NCBI RefSeq assembly: GCF_035582795.1
Contig: NC_134367.1
Span: 120,738,062-120,802,061 of the forward strand
Source of the DNA: Mycteria americana
Taxonomy: Eukaryota; Chordata; Aves; Ciconiiformes; Ciconiidae
Direction: 5' to 3'
Length of the DNA: 64,000 nucleotides
Shown: positions 34,845-48,149 of the stretch, piece by piece
How the letters are laid out: each line of letters opens with the position of its first letter
Numbering within the stretch: the first letter of the stretch is position 1
Program-made: the position numbers and the translations under genes
Notes under the pieces: model-generated
Database searches by the model: none
Told to the model about the DNA's origin: nothing
The model's input: only the letters and a program-made list of their open reading frames with translations

Positions 34845-36300
34845 GTAAGTAGGAGTATTACAAGCTGAGCAGTGAAAAACTGGAAGACTCCTTGGCTATA
34901 GCAGAGCTGTATGCAGTGCTGTTTCTCCCTTAATTACAAGCAATTTTAAATCATCTCCTTCCTTCAAAGGAGGATTTTGGTCAGCTTTGTGTTAATTTTA
35001 ATCTCGCTAGCGTGATACTCTCTTGGAACCTCTCCCTCATGTCGTTACAGCAAGACACGCTGCCTCTTTTGTCCCTGCCGTTTGGGAAATGCGCAGCTAC
35101 TGCTGCTCCTCGCTGCGGCCCTGGGGTTGTTGCTATCAATATACCTCCCTTTAAAGGAAAAGAAAACAGAACAAAACCCAACAGCAGCATTTTTTTTCCC
35201 CAGAGTTCACTTTTATTTGTAGTATTTAAGTTAGACTGTGCAAGTGCTTCATGAAAATCAGGGGTTTAAAATGTATAGTGCTGTACTGTAGTAGAAAGCT
35301 TGTTATTCAGCACACTAATTATTTCTGAGTCACTGTATTTATGAAATGTCATGTAATAACTACCTCACCACAATGCCAAGTAAATAGTGCAAAATCAGGC
35401 ATTTTATGATTTTATGATTTTGACATTTTAGTGTATAAACACGTTCCTGAGTCTCTCGGGGGGCCTACTGAGAATTAGGTAATGTTTTTATGACTTCTAA
35501 AACATGACATTGAATTTCATAATCTGTAACACTCCATATATATAGTCCATGTTGCGCATTTTATTACAGCCTCAGTGGCTTATATTACAAGTGTCAGTTG
35601 CAAAGAGAAAATGTACAAAGGCTGGTTTGTGGAATAGTGGGGGACAACATGGTAAAATCTTACTGTGCACCCATCAAAACCCTTGGGACAAGCTGTAATT
35701 GCACACCTGGGCCATGATGGGACACCAGAATTCACCCTAAGCTTTTTTCCTTTCCGGATGGGTTACAAAGCCCTCGCTGAAGGAGGCTTTCTGGCCAGCG
35801 CTTGTCATTAGAGGATAAGTTTGGGGTTTTGTCAAGCCCTGTGTGAACGACCCGTTAACTCCAGAGTAACTGGGAGGCCTTGAGTGTCTATGAATGAGAA
35901 ACTGGGAGTGAGTACAGAGGGGAAGGAGGACGGGTTGCTGCTCCAAGTGGGCTTCTGAGTAGTCCCGCGTGGTCTCTGAGAACAATGGGTGGATGCTTAC
36001 CAGAATATGTGATTTCACAACATACTGTGCACAAAACCAGACCTTTTTTTGCTCCTTTGCAAGCTTGCTTGGTGTTATAAAAGTCATGGGTCGTGTGCTT
36101 GGATGCTGGGAGAAGTCTCTATCGACAATAGTTATCCAGCATCTTTCTGGGAAGGGGGCAAGTGGTGATGAAGCAGCCACAGCTTCAGAAAACCTCAAAT
36201 TGTCACTGAAATTAAGAGAAAGCGATGGCCTCTGTTGGGTGATAGTGGCAGTAGGTGTCCGGCAGTCAGGCATCTCGCTGCATGAGCTGGACGATAGGGT

Positions 36301-36364
36301 TAGCATGGAGCTAGCCCTATCTGACATAGGGATAGCATGGAGCTAACCCTGTCTGACATGGAGC
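36301..36364. repeat. 32-bp tandem duplication with internal palindrome
   Basis: Two copies of a unit with AGCATGGAGCTA and a CTGACAT end lie 32 bases apart (36302 and 36334). The first copy also forms an inverted repeat with its upstream flank, GATAGGGTTAGC pairing with GCTAGCCCTATC around ATGGA, with one mismatch. Confidence 0.85.
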
Positions 36365-39300
36365 TGGTGTTAGCAGCCTCCTGGAGACTTGGCAGCGTGT
36401 CAGAGCTGCCAGCCTGCTCGCACATGTACATGAGCACAGGATGGGGCCCTGAAACTGGTGGATCTGGCTGGGTCGTGCTTAATCTGAATTTACAGCTGTT
36501 GGCAGATTCAGGTGACACATCCTCTCCTCAGTGCTTTACCTGTCGGCATTAAAAAATTACAAGGAGTGTGATCGACCATACAGTTTGCTGAAAGTGGTGA
36601 GATGATTTACCCTTTCCATATTAGGATATCATTTTCTTCATTTCAGAGACAGACCCATAGTCTTCAGGCTATTAAACCACAAATCTGGTTTAATTTTTCT
36701 GTGCGCTTTTATGCTTGTATGAGTCTCAAGGGCTTGCAAAATGATGATTTTCCTAAACTAAAGCTTCATGGAAAGTGAAATTTTGTTAGTGAAACAAATT
36801 TACCATTCCAGGTGCATGGCTACTCTGACTTCCTTTTCCTTTCATGTTCCAAGTGCAAGAAAGGTACCAACAGCTGGTACTGAGAGAGGTAGGAGTCTTT
36901 CACTCATCTTTAAGATTCCATATTGTGTATCTTTTCTGACTTTTCTATAAATAAAAACAGCTATTAAGAATGCCTCTGGCTATTATATCCAAAGATGAGT
37001 ATTTGAGATCCATGAGAGATGCTCAGGGAATTGATAAGTCTTCAGGAGAAAAAAATGTCCTGAGATCAATTTCCTGATTCAATAGTGAAGTCCTCATATC
37101 ATATAAAAGGTAATGTGATTGTCCATGGCTCTAATAAAATCTTGATTTTTCCACCAAGCTTTCATCTATAAAAATCAAATTTATCCAGCATTAGTCTGTG
37201 TTTTGAAAGGGATAGGGTTTTTTTGAAATAGATATGATAGTAATCCTTTATGGTACATTAATATAGGAGAACAATAATTTGATGCATTTTCTTCACACAG
37301 AAACAATCAGCTGGGAGATGTGCATAATAATTGTTTTTCTCCTTCATTGTCACAGGCCATTAGCTAATGAATTTAAGCTGTACTTGGCTCTTGCTCCAAT
37401 AAGAAAACTACATTAGAGATCTTGTAGCCTTGGCATTATATAAAACCTTTCAGTGGGTTTTATTTTAGTCTCACTGAGGTGATGCTGCCATGGACTGAGG
37501 AATGCATCATGATTTTGCAGTCAGCAATGAGGTCAACATTGTTTGATGCAGTGGGTCAAGCAAGCTGAAGTGCATCTACAGTTATTAAAGTTGCCAGATG
37601 CCAGAGCCTCTTTGTTTGGTTCCTTATAATTTAGCCAAACTTTTCAGGCCTGCTTTTGTGAATGTTTCAGGTTCATTTTTTGGGTGGGAAGATTTGCTAA
37701 ACTCGGTTCAGCTATTCTAAGATTGATGCTAGGGAAAATAAGCAGTTTGGGCAATGCTTTAAATAAGCAATAGGAGCATGTAACTGTAAGTTGAGCAGTC
37801 CTGCCTACCACCTTTGCAGTTTGTCCTCTCAACTAGAAGGCTGGCAAAAGAAAATCCTGTGATGGAAGAAGTGCTTTTCCCTGTCCTGAGAAAATCCACT
37901 CACATTCTGACTATTTGCAGAAAAACATTGTATGCAAATGCATGGCAGAATTTGTTTAGCAATTGTCCCCCCCCCCAAAAAAAAAAAGCTTTTAGCCTAC
38001 TGGAAAGGGAACTGTATTAGAAAGCACAAAACCTAGAGTGCAAGGCTTTTCTTTCCCATTCACTGTTTGTAGCATATCTTGTTCCATCACAAAGTGCGTG
38101 AGTATTTTAATCCTACTTTTCAAGGTTGGTAAGCATTGTCATCCTCTTGTTGCAGAGACAACTAAGAGGCTGCATAAGCTAACCTTTGGCAGAGCTGGGA
38201 ATGGATGACACTTTCAGACCTTTAACCAAACTGCTTCTCTATACGTGTCATTAGCGTGCTTGGCTGGGACCCCACTGCTCCTCCCACAGAGAAGGGCACG
38301 GGCAGCCTCTTCCCACAGCTCCATCTTCCCTCAGCTGTCCTAGGCCAGCTCTTAGGAGCTGTCGCTGCTGCATTGGGCACCCACATCTGCAGGCCACCAG
38401 GCACTGCAGAGTGGAGCTTCTGAGCCACAGTGCAGAAAAGCAGCAGGATTGCTCTGCAGGGGGCCAGCTGCTGCAGCCTCAAAAGAGGCACTCCCGCCAT
38501 GCTGGACCACAGCAGTCCCCCAGCTGTGCTGTCCTTTTCCCCATCTGTGCCACAGCTGGGAAATGGCACACCATTCCTACTGCTTCATGGGTTTTGCCTA
38601 CTCTCAGGAAAGACACAACCCAGGAGTTCAGTTGGGTTGCTGCCACCTTTGGGCTGCCCGAATGGTCTGCAGAAGAACAGCAGGAGCCAGAGACAAAATC
38701 CATACCACTGTCATTTGTGTTGGGCATCTTATTGGTATCAGAAAAAGGACCTGAAACTTCTAGGCATTACTTTGTATCTGAGCTTTGAGCTTATGGATGT
38801 CTTAGATTTGGGAAAATAATGGATGGGAGAGAATGCAGAGACTCTCAGGAGAGCAGTTGTGGCATAATTCTGCATCTGTTCAGGGATTATTGTTTCTGCA
38901 CAAGCTGCAACACCACAGCATTTGAGGGATGGCTGTGGCAAAAGAGTGGTCAAGTTTTGTTGTGTCATGTAGAGAGAGATGGCATCAGTCAGCCGGCGGC
39001 ACAGGGTATTTCACCTGCAAAGTGGTGTGAGAAATGGGTTCGGACTGCCACTCCTGTTAACAGGCAGCATTTGCTCCCTTACCTCTTTTCATCTCTGTAA
39101 CCAGAGTCTGAGGTTTCCATGGCCTGCGGATGCCCATTTGGTTGTCCTGTCTGCCTGCTTGGGCAAATGTTTTAATAGATAGTGCAGGAAATGTCCTGAA
39201 TGCTATATCCAAAAATCTGATGCTTCAGTGTGAAATGAGCATTGCTTGCAGCAGAATAAGTGGCTAGAAAACTTTGGTGCTCTGAGGCGTGCAGAGGGCA

Positions 39301-42300
39301 GGTGCCAGATAGCAGCGATCACCCATTTTTCTAAACCGGCAACGCTTACAGCCCTACTGACAGAGGCTGATTCACACTAGAAGAAAATTCAATATGCATG
39401 AAAGGACTCTTGTTCTTCTTCAGCAGAGAGCATAAAGACAGACTGTCAGACAAACTAATCTCTCTCTGATAGTTTTCTTTTCAATATAATTGAACTGTCA
39501 TTTCTCCTGGGCTTTGCCAGAATGTTTGATATATCCATTGTTTCCCAAAACAGACAGATTTTGCTAGCTTGGATGATACAGAAATTTTTGGCAGGAAGAG
39601 AGAGGCTGAGATGCCTTTACCAGCCTTTTGCTGTTGTTGTGTAGGTCCTTTGCTGACCTCCAGAGCTCTGGTTAGAGATGAAAGGAAGGTGTCTTGGTGA
39701 CTAATTAGGTTGCATCTCTGAGTGCAGCCATGGAATCATTCCCAGCACTTGCCCTGGGCTGGGAGCACATTTGCTGGGGTTTTGGGATTCTACTCTTTCT
39801 GGAGATAAACCCATTTATGCCCCCAGATCTTTCATTTCAAAACCAGTGATTCAAGATGGCCCTAGGCACCACTGTGTCAGCTAGCTGCAGTTAGAAAGTA
39901 GTCCAAACTAGAGATTTCCTTTTTTTTTTGATTGTCCCTCTACAGAGCTGGCAAAGCATTCACTCCTTCTAGGCACATGTGAAGAGTCAGTAAGATTCCT
40001 AAAACTATTCAGAGAAAAAAAAAATCTGAATGTCCCTTCCAAAGACCATGGATGAAAGATATCTACATTGAGCAACCTCCTCCTTCAGCTGGGGACTCAC
40101 TGAGGAGTCTGCCATAGGGATACATGGTCAGTAAGGCTGCATGTCCTCCACAAGCTCTTGCAGAGGAATTTAGCAAAAATGAGATTCTGAAGTGGGGCAA
40201 ACTGCCACCATGATCTGGCAAAATGAGTCCTACATCCCATTTGTAGTGAGCGCTGACATTTTTTTTTCTAACTGTGCTTCAATCATCCACTCCCTAAGTT
40301 ATCTTGGATATCAATACCATTGGAGAATTTAGGTTATTACCTTAGGTGTTTAATGTACCTTTTTTTCCCTTGGAAAAAGTAGTTTTGGGGTCCTCAGGGC
40401 AGCCAGTGAGTCTGTACAGATCTGGAAAAGGCTGAAGAATGGTGGTCCCATTCTGTAGCTTGGGGTGGTTGGCTCTCCGTGTAAGTGAAAGCATCACATG
40501 AATTAGTCAGCATTTGCATTTTTTTTTCCTAGTGTGGGGCTGCCAACAGTATATAGTAGGCAGAGTTTTGGGCTGTAAGGAATGCTGGTTTATTTGTTAG
40601 AAGTGTTTAATGATTGATCGCCAGATGGATTTCAGCCCACACCCCTGCCAGAGCATAGGCACCAGAATGCTCTCTTTGCCATTGTACCAGGACCACCTGC
40701 AAGAGGTACCTTTTCTGCATGGCGTGATGCATATTCTGTGGAGGACCTAGTAAGCAAACTTGCACCATTTTATATGGGTGAAGTTGAACACAGTGTTGCT
40801 GCATGCGGAGTTTTGGAAGCTAACTGTCCCTGTGTTTTCTGACAGTGTGACTTTAATATATAGTTTAAAAAGTGTACAGGGAGATTAGTGATAACTTAAG
40901 GTAATACACTCAGTTAAAAATAACTTGCAACACCATTTAAATCCATGTGGGTTAATCTGGACATACTGAAGAGCAGCTTCTGAGTCTGGAATTACGTAAC
41001 TTGGCTGTGATTATTTTGTTTCATTTCCAGATTAAGTAGAGATATTTATCTAAACTGGGTGGCTGCTGAGATTTTAAAAATTGGAGCAGGTAACTTTGCA
41101 GTCAGTTTTACAACACAATTAGTTGCTTGTCCTTTCAAAACTGATTCTCTCCACACCGTCTCACACCTGCCCAACACCACAACCAAAGTCTGCAAACACT
41201 TGTCCCCTTGCATGTCTTGCATACGTGAATAGGTCCGTGGGGCTCATTTTCATGAGCTATAACTTTGCTAACCATAAATCTTCTGTGGGACGAAGGCCAC
41301 TCCACATATACATACTCCTACTCTGTGCTTTGAAATTCTTTTCATCAAGCACTAATGTCCTATTGTATGATGTTAGGGATTCTGGTTGTACAAGTTGTTA
41401 GATACAAATTTCCTCTTAGTCTGGTAGGAGCACCGGTTTGCATAATAGATTGTCTTATCACATCTGCAAGGTAATTGCTTCTAGACAGGCTTCCAAGAAG
41501 GCCTCAGATTTGATCTATGACGGTCTGTGTGTTGCTAATGTCTGTACTCCAGGGAAGCGTACCTCTGTTACTGATGTACTGCGTGGATGACTGATGGTGT
41601 AGATCCAAAGTTAACTAGGCGTTCTCTTTAAAGGCGACATATGATAGTATATTTGGGCAAAGAGGAATTTCCTGCATAATCTTTAGAGACAGCTGTATTA
41701 CATTTTATGATTTCTCTGGCATTTATGCAGAGTTACAGAAATACAGTTAAAAGGCTTTAAATTTTTCCAGTTCAGTATTCTGATTTCATGTCCAGCTTCT
41801 CATTTTCTAATAAACAGGATCTCAGTAGAAAAAAATATATGGGCTGTACAACCTTCACTCCTTGACCTTCCCACCTTTGAATCTGTAGTTTCCTTAGATG
41901 CCTCCATGAAGCATCTACAGCTGGTTAATCAGAGATTTGACATATCCAGCATCATGTAGAATGGGTGTGTGTATGGGAGCTAGGAAACAACTCTTCTTCT
42001 GAACTTGCTCAATCTCTTATTTTCTTCCATAGCTCTTAAAAAAGTGTCTTCCTATTCTTAATCTCTGTCTGTGGAGAAAGAGTCTCACTTTCTCACTTGT
42101 GCTGCCATACCTGTCTGAGATGGTTTTTCCAAATCCTAGCCATAGGTTGCTCCCTGTCTTTGTCTTGTCTAAAATTTGGCCCTTTCACTTTCAGCTGTCT
42201 CCACAGAGTGTTGGCGGTAGTCTGCGTAACAAGGTTATGAAAAAAGTATATATTAATAAAGAAGGCCATGTTTAAAGTTGAAAAGAACTGTAGAAAAGAT

Positions 42301-42410
42301 GAAAAGAAAATATTATTACAATGAGAAAAAGTGAACAGTTCCAGAGAATCAAGGTAATTGTTTATGAAGAGCATCTTAAATTAAATTAATAGCTGGATTA
42401 TTTGGTAAGA

Positions 42411-42996
42411 AATCATAGAATCATAGAATCATTGAGGTTGGAAAAGACCTTTAAGATCATCGAATCCAACCGTAAACCTAACACGACCAAGTCCACCACT
42501 ACACCATGTCCCTAAGCACCTCATCCAAACGTCCTTTAAATACCTCCAGGGATGGCGACTCAACCACTTCCCTGGGCAGCCTGTTCCAATGCTGGACAAC
42601 CCTTTCAGTGAAGTAAAATTTCCCAATATCCAGTCTAAACCTCCCCTGGTGCAACTTGAGGCCATTTCCTCTCCTCCTATCACTTGTTACTTGGGAGAAG
42701 AGACCGACCCCCACCTCTCTACAACCTCCTTTCAGGTAGTTGTAGAGAGCAATAAGGTCTCCCCTCAGCCTCCTTTTCTCCAGGCTAAACAACCCCAGCT
42801 CCCTCAGCCGCTCCTCATAATACTTCTGCTCCAGACCCTTCACCAGCTTTGTTGCCCTTCTCTGGACACGCTCCAGCACCTCAATGTCCCTCTTGTAGTG
42901 AGGGGCCCAAAACTGAACACAGTATTCGAGGTGTGGCCTCACCAGTGCCAAGTACAGGGGGATGACCACTTCCCTAGTCCTGCTGGCCACACTATA
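42411..42996 (-). mobile_element. CR1 LINE 3' fragment, relatively young
   Basis: Starts with AATCATAGAATCATAGAATC on the + strand (the reverse of a CR1 3' terminus) and extends to about 42996, where it is 5'-truncated. It closely matches the last 580 bases of the + strand CR1 at 25.6-26.2 kb, including identical phrases such as AACCACTTCCCTGGGCAGCC. It is therefore the same subfamily, inserted independently about 16 kb away in the opposite orientation. The truncation is typical of LINE insertions that stop copying early. Confidence 0.94.
42499..42990 (-). pseudogene. CR1 ORF2 C-terminal piece, uninterrupted
   Basis: A continuous 163-codon frame covers the C-terminal end of CR1 ORF2, from just after the reverse transcriptase palm to the natural stop (ending [10 protein letters not shown]). 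It has the conserved patterns [38 protein letters not shown] and [19 protein letters not shown]. No stop or frameshift has accumulated, unlike the + strand copy, which is broken near its own position 25760. It lacks the catalytic domains, so it has no enzymatic capacity, and there is no reason to think it is translated. Confidence 0.88.
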
Positions 42997-45900
42997 TGCT
43001 GTTTATTTTAAAAAGAGAAGGACAAAGGCATTCTTTACCTCATTAGTGCTGCAGGATGTCCTATACAAGCATAATTATACTTTGCAAAAAGGCTAAGGAG
43101 ACCACACAGGAAGGGTATTGAAGAACTGGAAAAGGTACAGGAGAGAGTAAGCATGATAAAAGATCGAAAGTTGTTATTTATGGACAAAGTACAGGCTGCT
43201 TTTTTCTTTTTTCTTTTTTTTTTTAAGAAGAGAGAAACTGGGGCCACTAAGAGATGTACACAATTCTCAAGGATATCAAAAGGTTAATGACAAAACTCAT
43301 TCAGACCATTGCAAGCTGACTAACAGGAGAGTTGATAATAAACGTGGAGAAAGCAGTGCTAATCCAGAGTTTTATGATACAGAATAGGGGAATGCTGTCT
43401 GTAGTGTGTGGGTCTCCACCATCAATACCCCACCTTTTGTCTTGCTTCCACAGGCTGAACTGCATTGCGGCTTCTGCGTTTCAGGAATGCGACGCCTGTC
43501 CTTGACCTCGTCTGCAGATAAATACAACATGCCCCTTACTGCTGAGTGGTTTGGGAAGAATTTCAGCCAGACAAGAGAGGGGAGATATAGGAAAGACAGG
43601 TGAGGATGTTTTTCATCTGCTCTTTTTTGAACCAGCCTGCTTGACTTTACCTCCAAGGCTTTGGGCAGTGGGGTTAAGTGGGGCAGGGCAGGGAGTACTG
43701 AGTGCCTTTGGCATAATGAAGCTGGTCACAGGAGAGCAAAGGGGCTGTGACATGAGGCTGCCATAGAGGGACTGGGCCTTTTGCGTACCCCTTCTGGCAC
43801 AGAGCCCAGAGGGGAGGCACTCGCTGTCTGGCTAAAGCACAGCAGGGTCTCTCCACATACAAGTTCGGGCTCCAGCCACAGCAGAGTGGGAGAATAAAGA
43901 ATCCATAAAAAAAGAAGAGGTGCTGGTGAGTTGACCCAGCCCCTGTCTCTGCAGATTACCCTTGGCAGCAGAGGTCACGTGAGTCTGCCCTCGGGGGGAC
44001 AGGCTCTGGATTAGGTTTAACAGGGTGGGTGCCTGTACGCAGCTGGGTGCCTTGGGCTGGGACCTGGCCCAGGCTAGGAATGCTGCGCAGGCGAGCTGGT
44101 CAGTAGGTAAGTACGAGACTGCCCTGCCTGCCGCAGCCCATGCCAGAATGTTAAGAAAACACAAGCCCACCAGAGCGCATCCTAAAATCTACTGCTTTTG
44201 CTGGTAAGGCAAAAACATATTGTGGTGTTTTTATGCCTCGTGCCTTGAGTGCAGCTGGGAGTATTGCTGAAATGATATGCTTTCGTTACAGGCTGTGATA
44301 GTGACTGGGCTATCTAATTCTGCAATGTGGGAATTGCCTTTTCTCAGCTGCCAGTCTCAAAGTCAAGCTTTCATTGCACAAATAAAATGGGGTATTCCAC
44401 CCTTCCCCCCAAAAAATTATCGCCAATATCTAGCAGAGGGAATATTCAAATTGTTTTTCCCTCCACTACAGAGTGGCTGTTGGGTGTCATCAGATCATGT
44501 GAAAAGAGAGCTGAGTGGAATTTTTCCATCAACAAATATGAAACAAAAGAAGAAGGGAGGATTAAAAAAAATATTTTGTTGCTGCATACATTTTTATGAT
44601 GTGCTATGTATATATATATTTTTTAATTACTGTTGGGATGTGAAGCAACAAAGATAAAGCAGGCAAGCGTGCTGCCATAGAACTTGGTAAGCATTACTTG
44701 TTACTGAACTGAATTTTAAGGCATCACACATCCGTTAGTGACATGTATTGGGGACCAGGAGGATGGTACTTTACCCATATCTACTGAGGTCAGTGCAAAT
44801 TCCCCACTCCCTTCATTAACATGGGATCAAACTTTTGATGGGATCTAGAAATACAAGGAAGTTTGAAGTGTAGCAGGTGAGGGTAGCCTTATGTACATAG
44901 CCCACTGCCTCAAGAAGCTGAATGCTCTTGCAAATTTGACATAATCCAATTAGTTGATTTCCTCAGTGACATTTCTGCAGGCTCATATACAGAAGGACAG
45001 GGAAACTGAGATTTATAATGATAGCTATTTCTAGCAAAGGTCATTTCTTTATTGGTGAACAACCTGTCCTTAGTCATGCTGATGACGAGGCGCTGAAGGA
45101 TAAGGGAGAGGCTGTATAGCTTTAAAGCTTAACAGGGAATAATATAAATAGAGCATAGATCATCTTTCTACTTTGACCAGGAGGCTTGCAATCTACCACC
45201 ATCAGGCCAAAGCCAGGGAGTAGGAGTCAAAATCCAGAAAGAAACAAATATTGGGATTTCTGTGGAGATTGTGAGGGAGGCTGGATATTTCAGTGTCACC
45301 ACAGGGGGAGAAAAAAGGGAGCCACAGAGCACAAGCATGTATTTTTGGATAGTAAGCATGTCCTTGGTGGAACCAGCTGCTTATAAAGAACCGGGTCAGG
45401 GTGCTCTGGGGACTCCCTGGTCTGTCCCACCACCTTCCCAATTCGAGCAGCTCTCAGCATCCTGCTCATGCCATTTCCAGGATGACAAAGATGCGGGCAT
45501 GCTCAAATATACACAAACACACTTCCTCAGCTTTCCTTCCTCAGGCAAGGCAGGCAGCAGCTTTGACAGGAATATGGTTTAAATAGATTGTAGCATACAT
45601 ATTATATATCTTTAAAAAATAAAACAGCATCTGCCTATTCATCACACAGCTATTTTTCCTGCTTGCAGAAGAGGTCTTTTACACTGTACATAAAATGATG
45701 CATCATTTTTTTCATAATCAAGCAGACCCTTCTGGGAGTCATTCAGCTATTGACCTTAACAGTGAGTATTGGGCACTTTGGCGTAACTAGCTTTGCTTGT
45801 TTTCACCATCAAGCTCATAATATTGGATTAAGTAAAAATGTGACTGTTTCCCTAGATTTTGACTCAGATCCTGAACCGTGCTCTATAGCTGAGCTGTGGT

Positions 45901-48149
45901 TTCTGCTGGATCACTGGCACAAATCAGGCTTACAGCTGGCAGGACCAGTCAAGAGATCTTGTCAATATGGCAATGAAGTCAACACGGGGGTTTCTCCCTG
46001 ATCCATCAGAGTGCTCTGACCAGGGGAAGGGGTATGGAGTTCTTCATCCATGCCCTTGCTAATCCCTTTTTGGCAATTATTGGCTCCTTTGGGCTGTGAG
46101 CTGCCAGCAGAAGTCACAAGAGCTTTTGAGTCTGGTCTAGGACTCAGTCCAGTAATGTGAGAATGCTGCGGTGGCCTCTAGCTTCCAATCTGCAGCTGAA
46201 GATCTTGCCCTTCTTTCCAGAGTAATTGCTGACACCCTTTGAAAGCTTCCCCCAAAATTGCAAGAGCTGAGGATTGCTACTCTTGAAAATTGTAAAATAA
46301 ATAGATAATCTGTAGGATAATTGCCTATGTTAAAATTCTCCCCATGCAACAAAGGAAAAAGCAGCCTTATGCTGTGTACTTCTTAGGCCTGGTGTAACTT
46401 GAATCCGGAAACTATGAAGGAAATGGAAAATGTTAATAAATAATGATGTTTGAAACACAAGTCACTGAACAAACCACCAGACCTTCTGCGTTTATTCCAC
46501 AGGACAGAAAATGTCTATCTCAGTTTGAGGAAAATAAAATCTTGGCCAAAGATATGTCTTAGGAATTAGCCTTGATGCTGCATGGTATTCAGAAGATAAA
46601 TCAGAGAAGCTTACAGATTAACTCTTGGTAATATATACGGTATAAAGACAACTTCTGAAATAAAATCAGTACAACTGACTACTTGACATTTCCCTGGTAT
46701 GAGGAACCAAGGATCTCCTCAGGGCCATTGGAATTTTAAATTACCTTGTTTGATCCACTTTACAGCTGCCAGATTTCCATCTGGTATTTTCCAAGTCAGA
46801 ACCAAGCATATGCATGCTCCAGACTGTGCGTTCTCAGTCTGATGTGTTCTGGAAATCCTGGCCTCATTTCCCAAATCCTAAGCAGGTGATCTGCACTTAA
46901 AAAACAGTAATGACTCCCTCAAGTGTGTTGGAATTACTCTGTGTGTGCAGACCAGCTGTAAAGCTGGGACAGAAATCTTAGACAAATGTGCAAAATCTTC
47001 AAGTTGTAACTTCAAAAATATTCAGGGGAAAAAAAAGAACATTTCCGAGAAGATCTGTATGAGTAGTACAACTGTCTTTCACATTCCTGTGTAACACTTT
47101 AAGAAGGAAAATCACTGCCTCTTCCAGGACAGCTCCATATAGGTAGAAAATGCGTGCCCTCTGGCAGCTCAGATAAGTGAATCTGTCTTCAGAGAAGGCA
47201 AAGGAATGAAGACTAACACATTATAAGCAAAGGGCTGACCTTTTTAATAGCCTAGATATTCACCCTCTCCAAAGTAACTTAGTTCAGCTTAGGCCTGTGG
47301 CCATCCACACAGTCATTCTTTCTCTCCTTTCACTCCAGCCACTGAATGCTGGCAGCCTCTGTGACATGCCAGCACAGAGAGAGGCAGCTTAGGGAAGAGG
47401 AGGAAAAGACTGGGGTAAGCAGTTTCCCAGTCCTTGGATCAGGCTTGGACTCCATTTGGTTTGTCATGGGAAAGAACATAGCAGAGGACTGCAAAGCCCT
47501 GAGGCTTCCATTTCACAGCCACTCTCAGACCTCCACTGCATTATCTTTCTTATTTTCCTGTGCTTCCACTTGATAGCTGGCTTCGTTTCTTACTTGCCTG
47601 GCTGACAGGTTCAGGATTAGCTCCCACAGCATCTCATGCAACCACGTTATCCTGACTCTGGGATCCACTTGTTGCAAACAGCACTTTGGGATCTAAGACT
47701 GAACACACCTGCATGGGTGTAAGGAGAGGCTGCAGAAAGCAAGCGGGCAAAAAGCTCTGTGGTGTTTTTCTCTCTGAACCAGAATAAAGCACCCTTTCAT
47801 TTTAGATTCATGCTGGAACCAAGGGCTTACATCTATCTCCTGACAGCCCCTTAATGGCACTGCACTGTAGAAGTGTTCAGCCAGGGAGGTTATGGGGAAT
47901 TCCCAGCCCACCTCCCACAGGCATCAGCCCCCTCATTGCTCCCTCCTCCCCTGCAGATACTTTTACATAAAACTGCGCAGAACATCCAAACCCCAATGTT
48001 TGGGTGAAGTTCACAGAGCACGTAATCAAGTTAACTCCGCAAAGAAACATCGCCCTGCCTCCGTTACTTAATTTTGTATTTCATTTCCATCAACTTCCCA
48101 TCCCCACAAAAACTCCAGAGCACCTCCAGGACCAGGGCCTGTGCTGCAG
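42997..48149. other. Non-coding stretch upstream of the CpG island
   Basis: No known exon was recognised. One splice-flanked open segment at 43454-43599 could be an exon of an unannotated transcript (see findings). A T/C-rich tract occurs near 43200-43224. GC content rises only from about 48130. Confidence 0.55.

Larger units (their letters stand above)
31446..42410. other. Long non-coding stretch
   Basis: No exon was recognised over about 11 kb. Features seen are an AAAAC repeat at 31973-31998, an AATAAA followed by an A run at 34810-34844, a 32-bp tandem pair at 36301 and a C run next to an A run at 37967-37987. AT-rich stretches with homeodomain-like ATTA motifs lie near 32780-32930 and 37260-37400. 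Confidence 0.55.

Noticed and set aside
1-48149. Exons of TMEM17 or B3GNT2, genes upstream of EHBP1 in vertebrates
   Set aside because: I looked for their coding sequence on both strands and found no convincing match. They probably lie further left.
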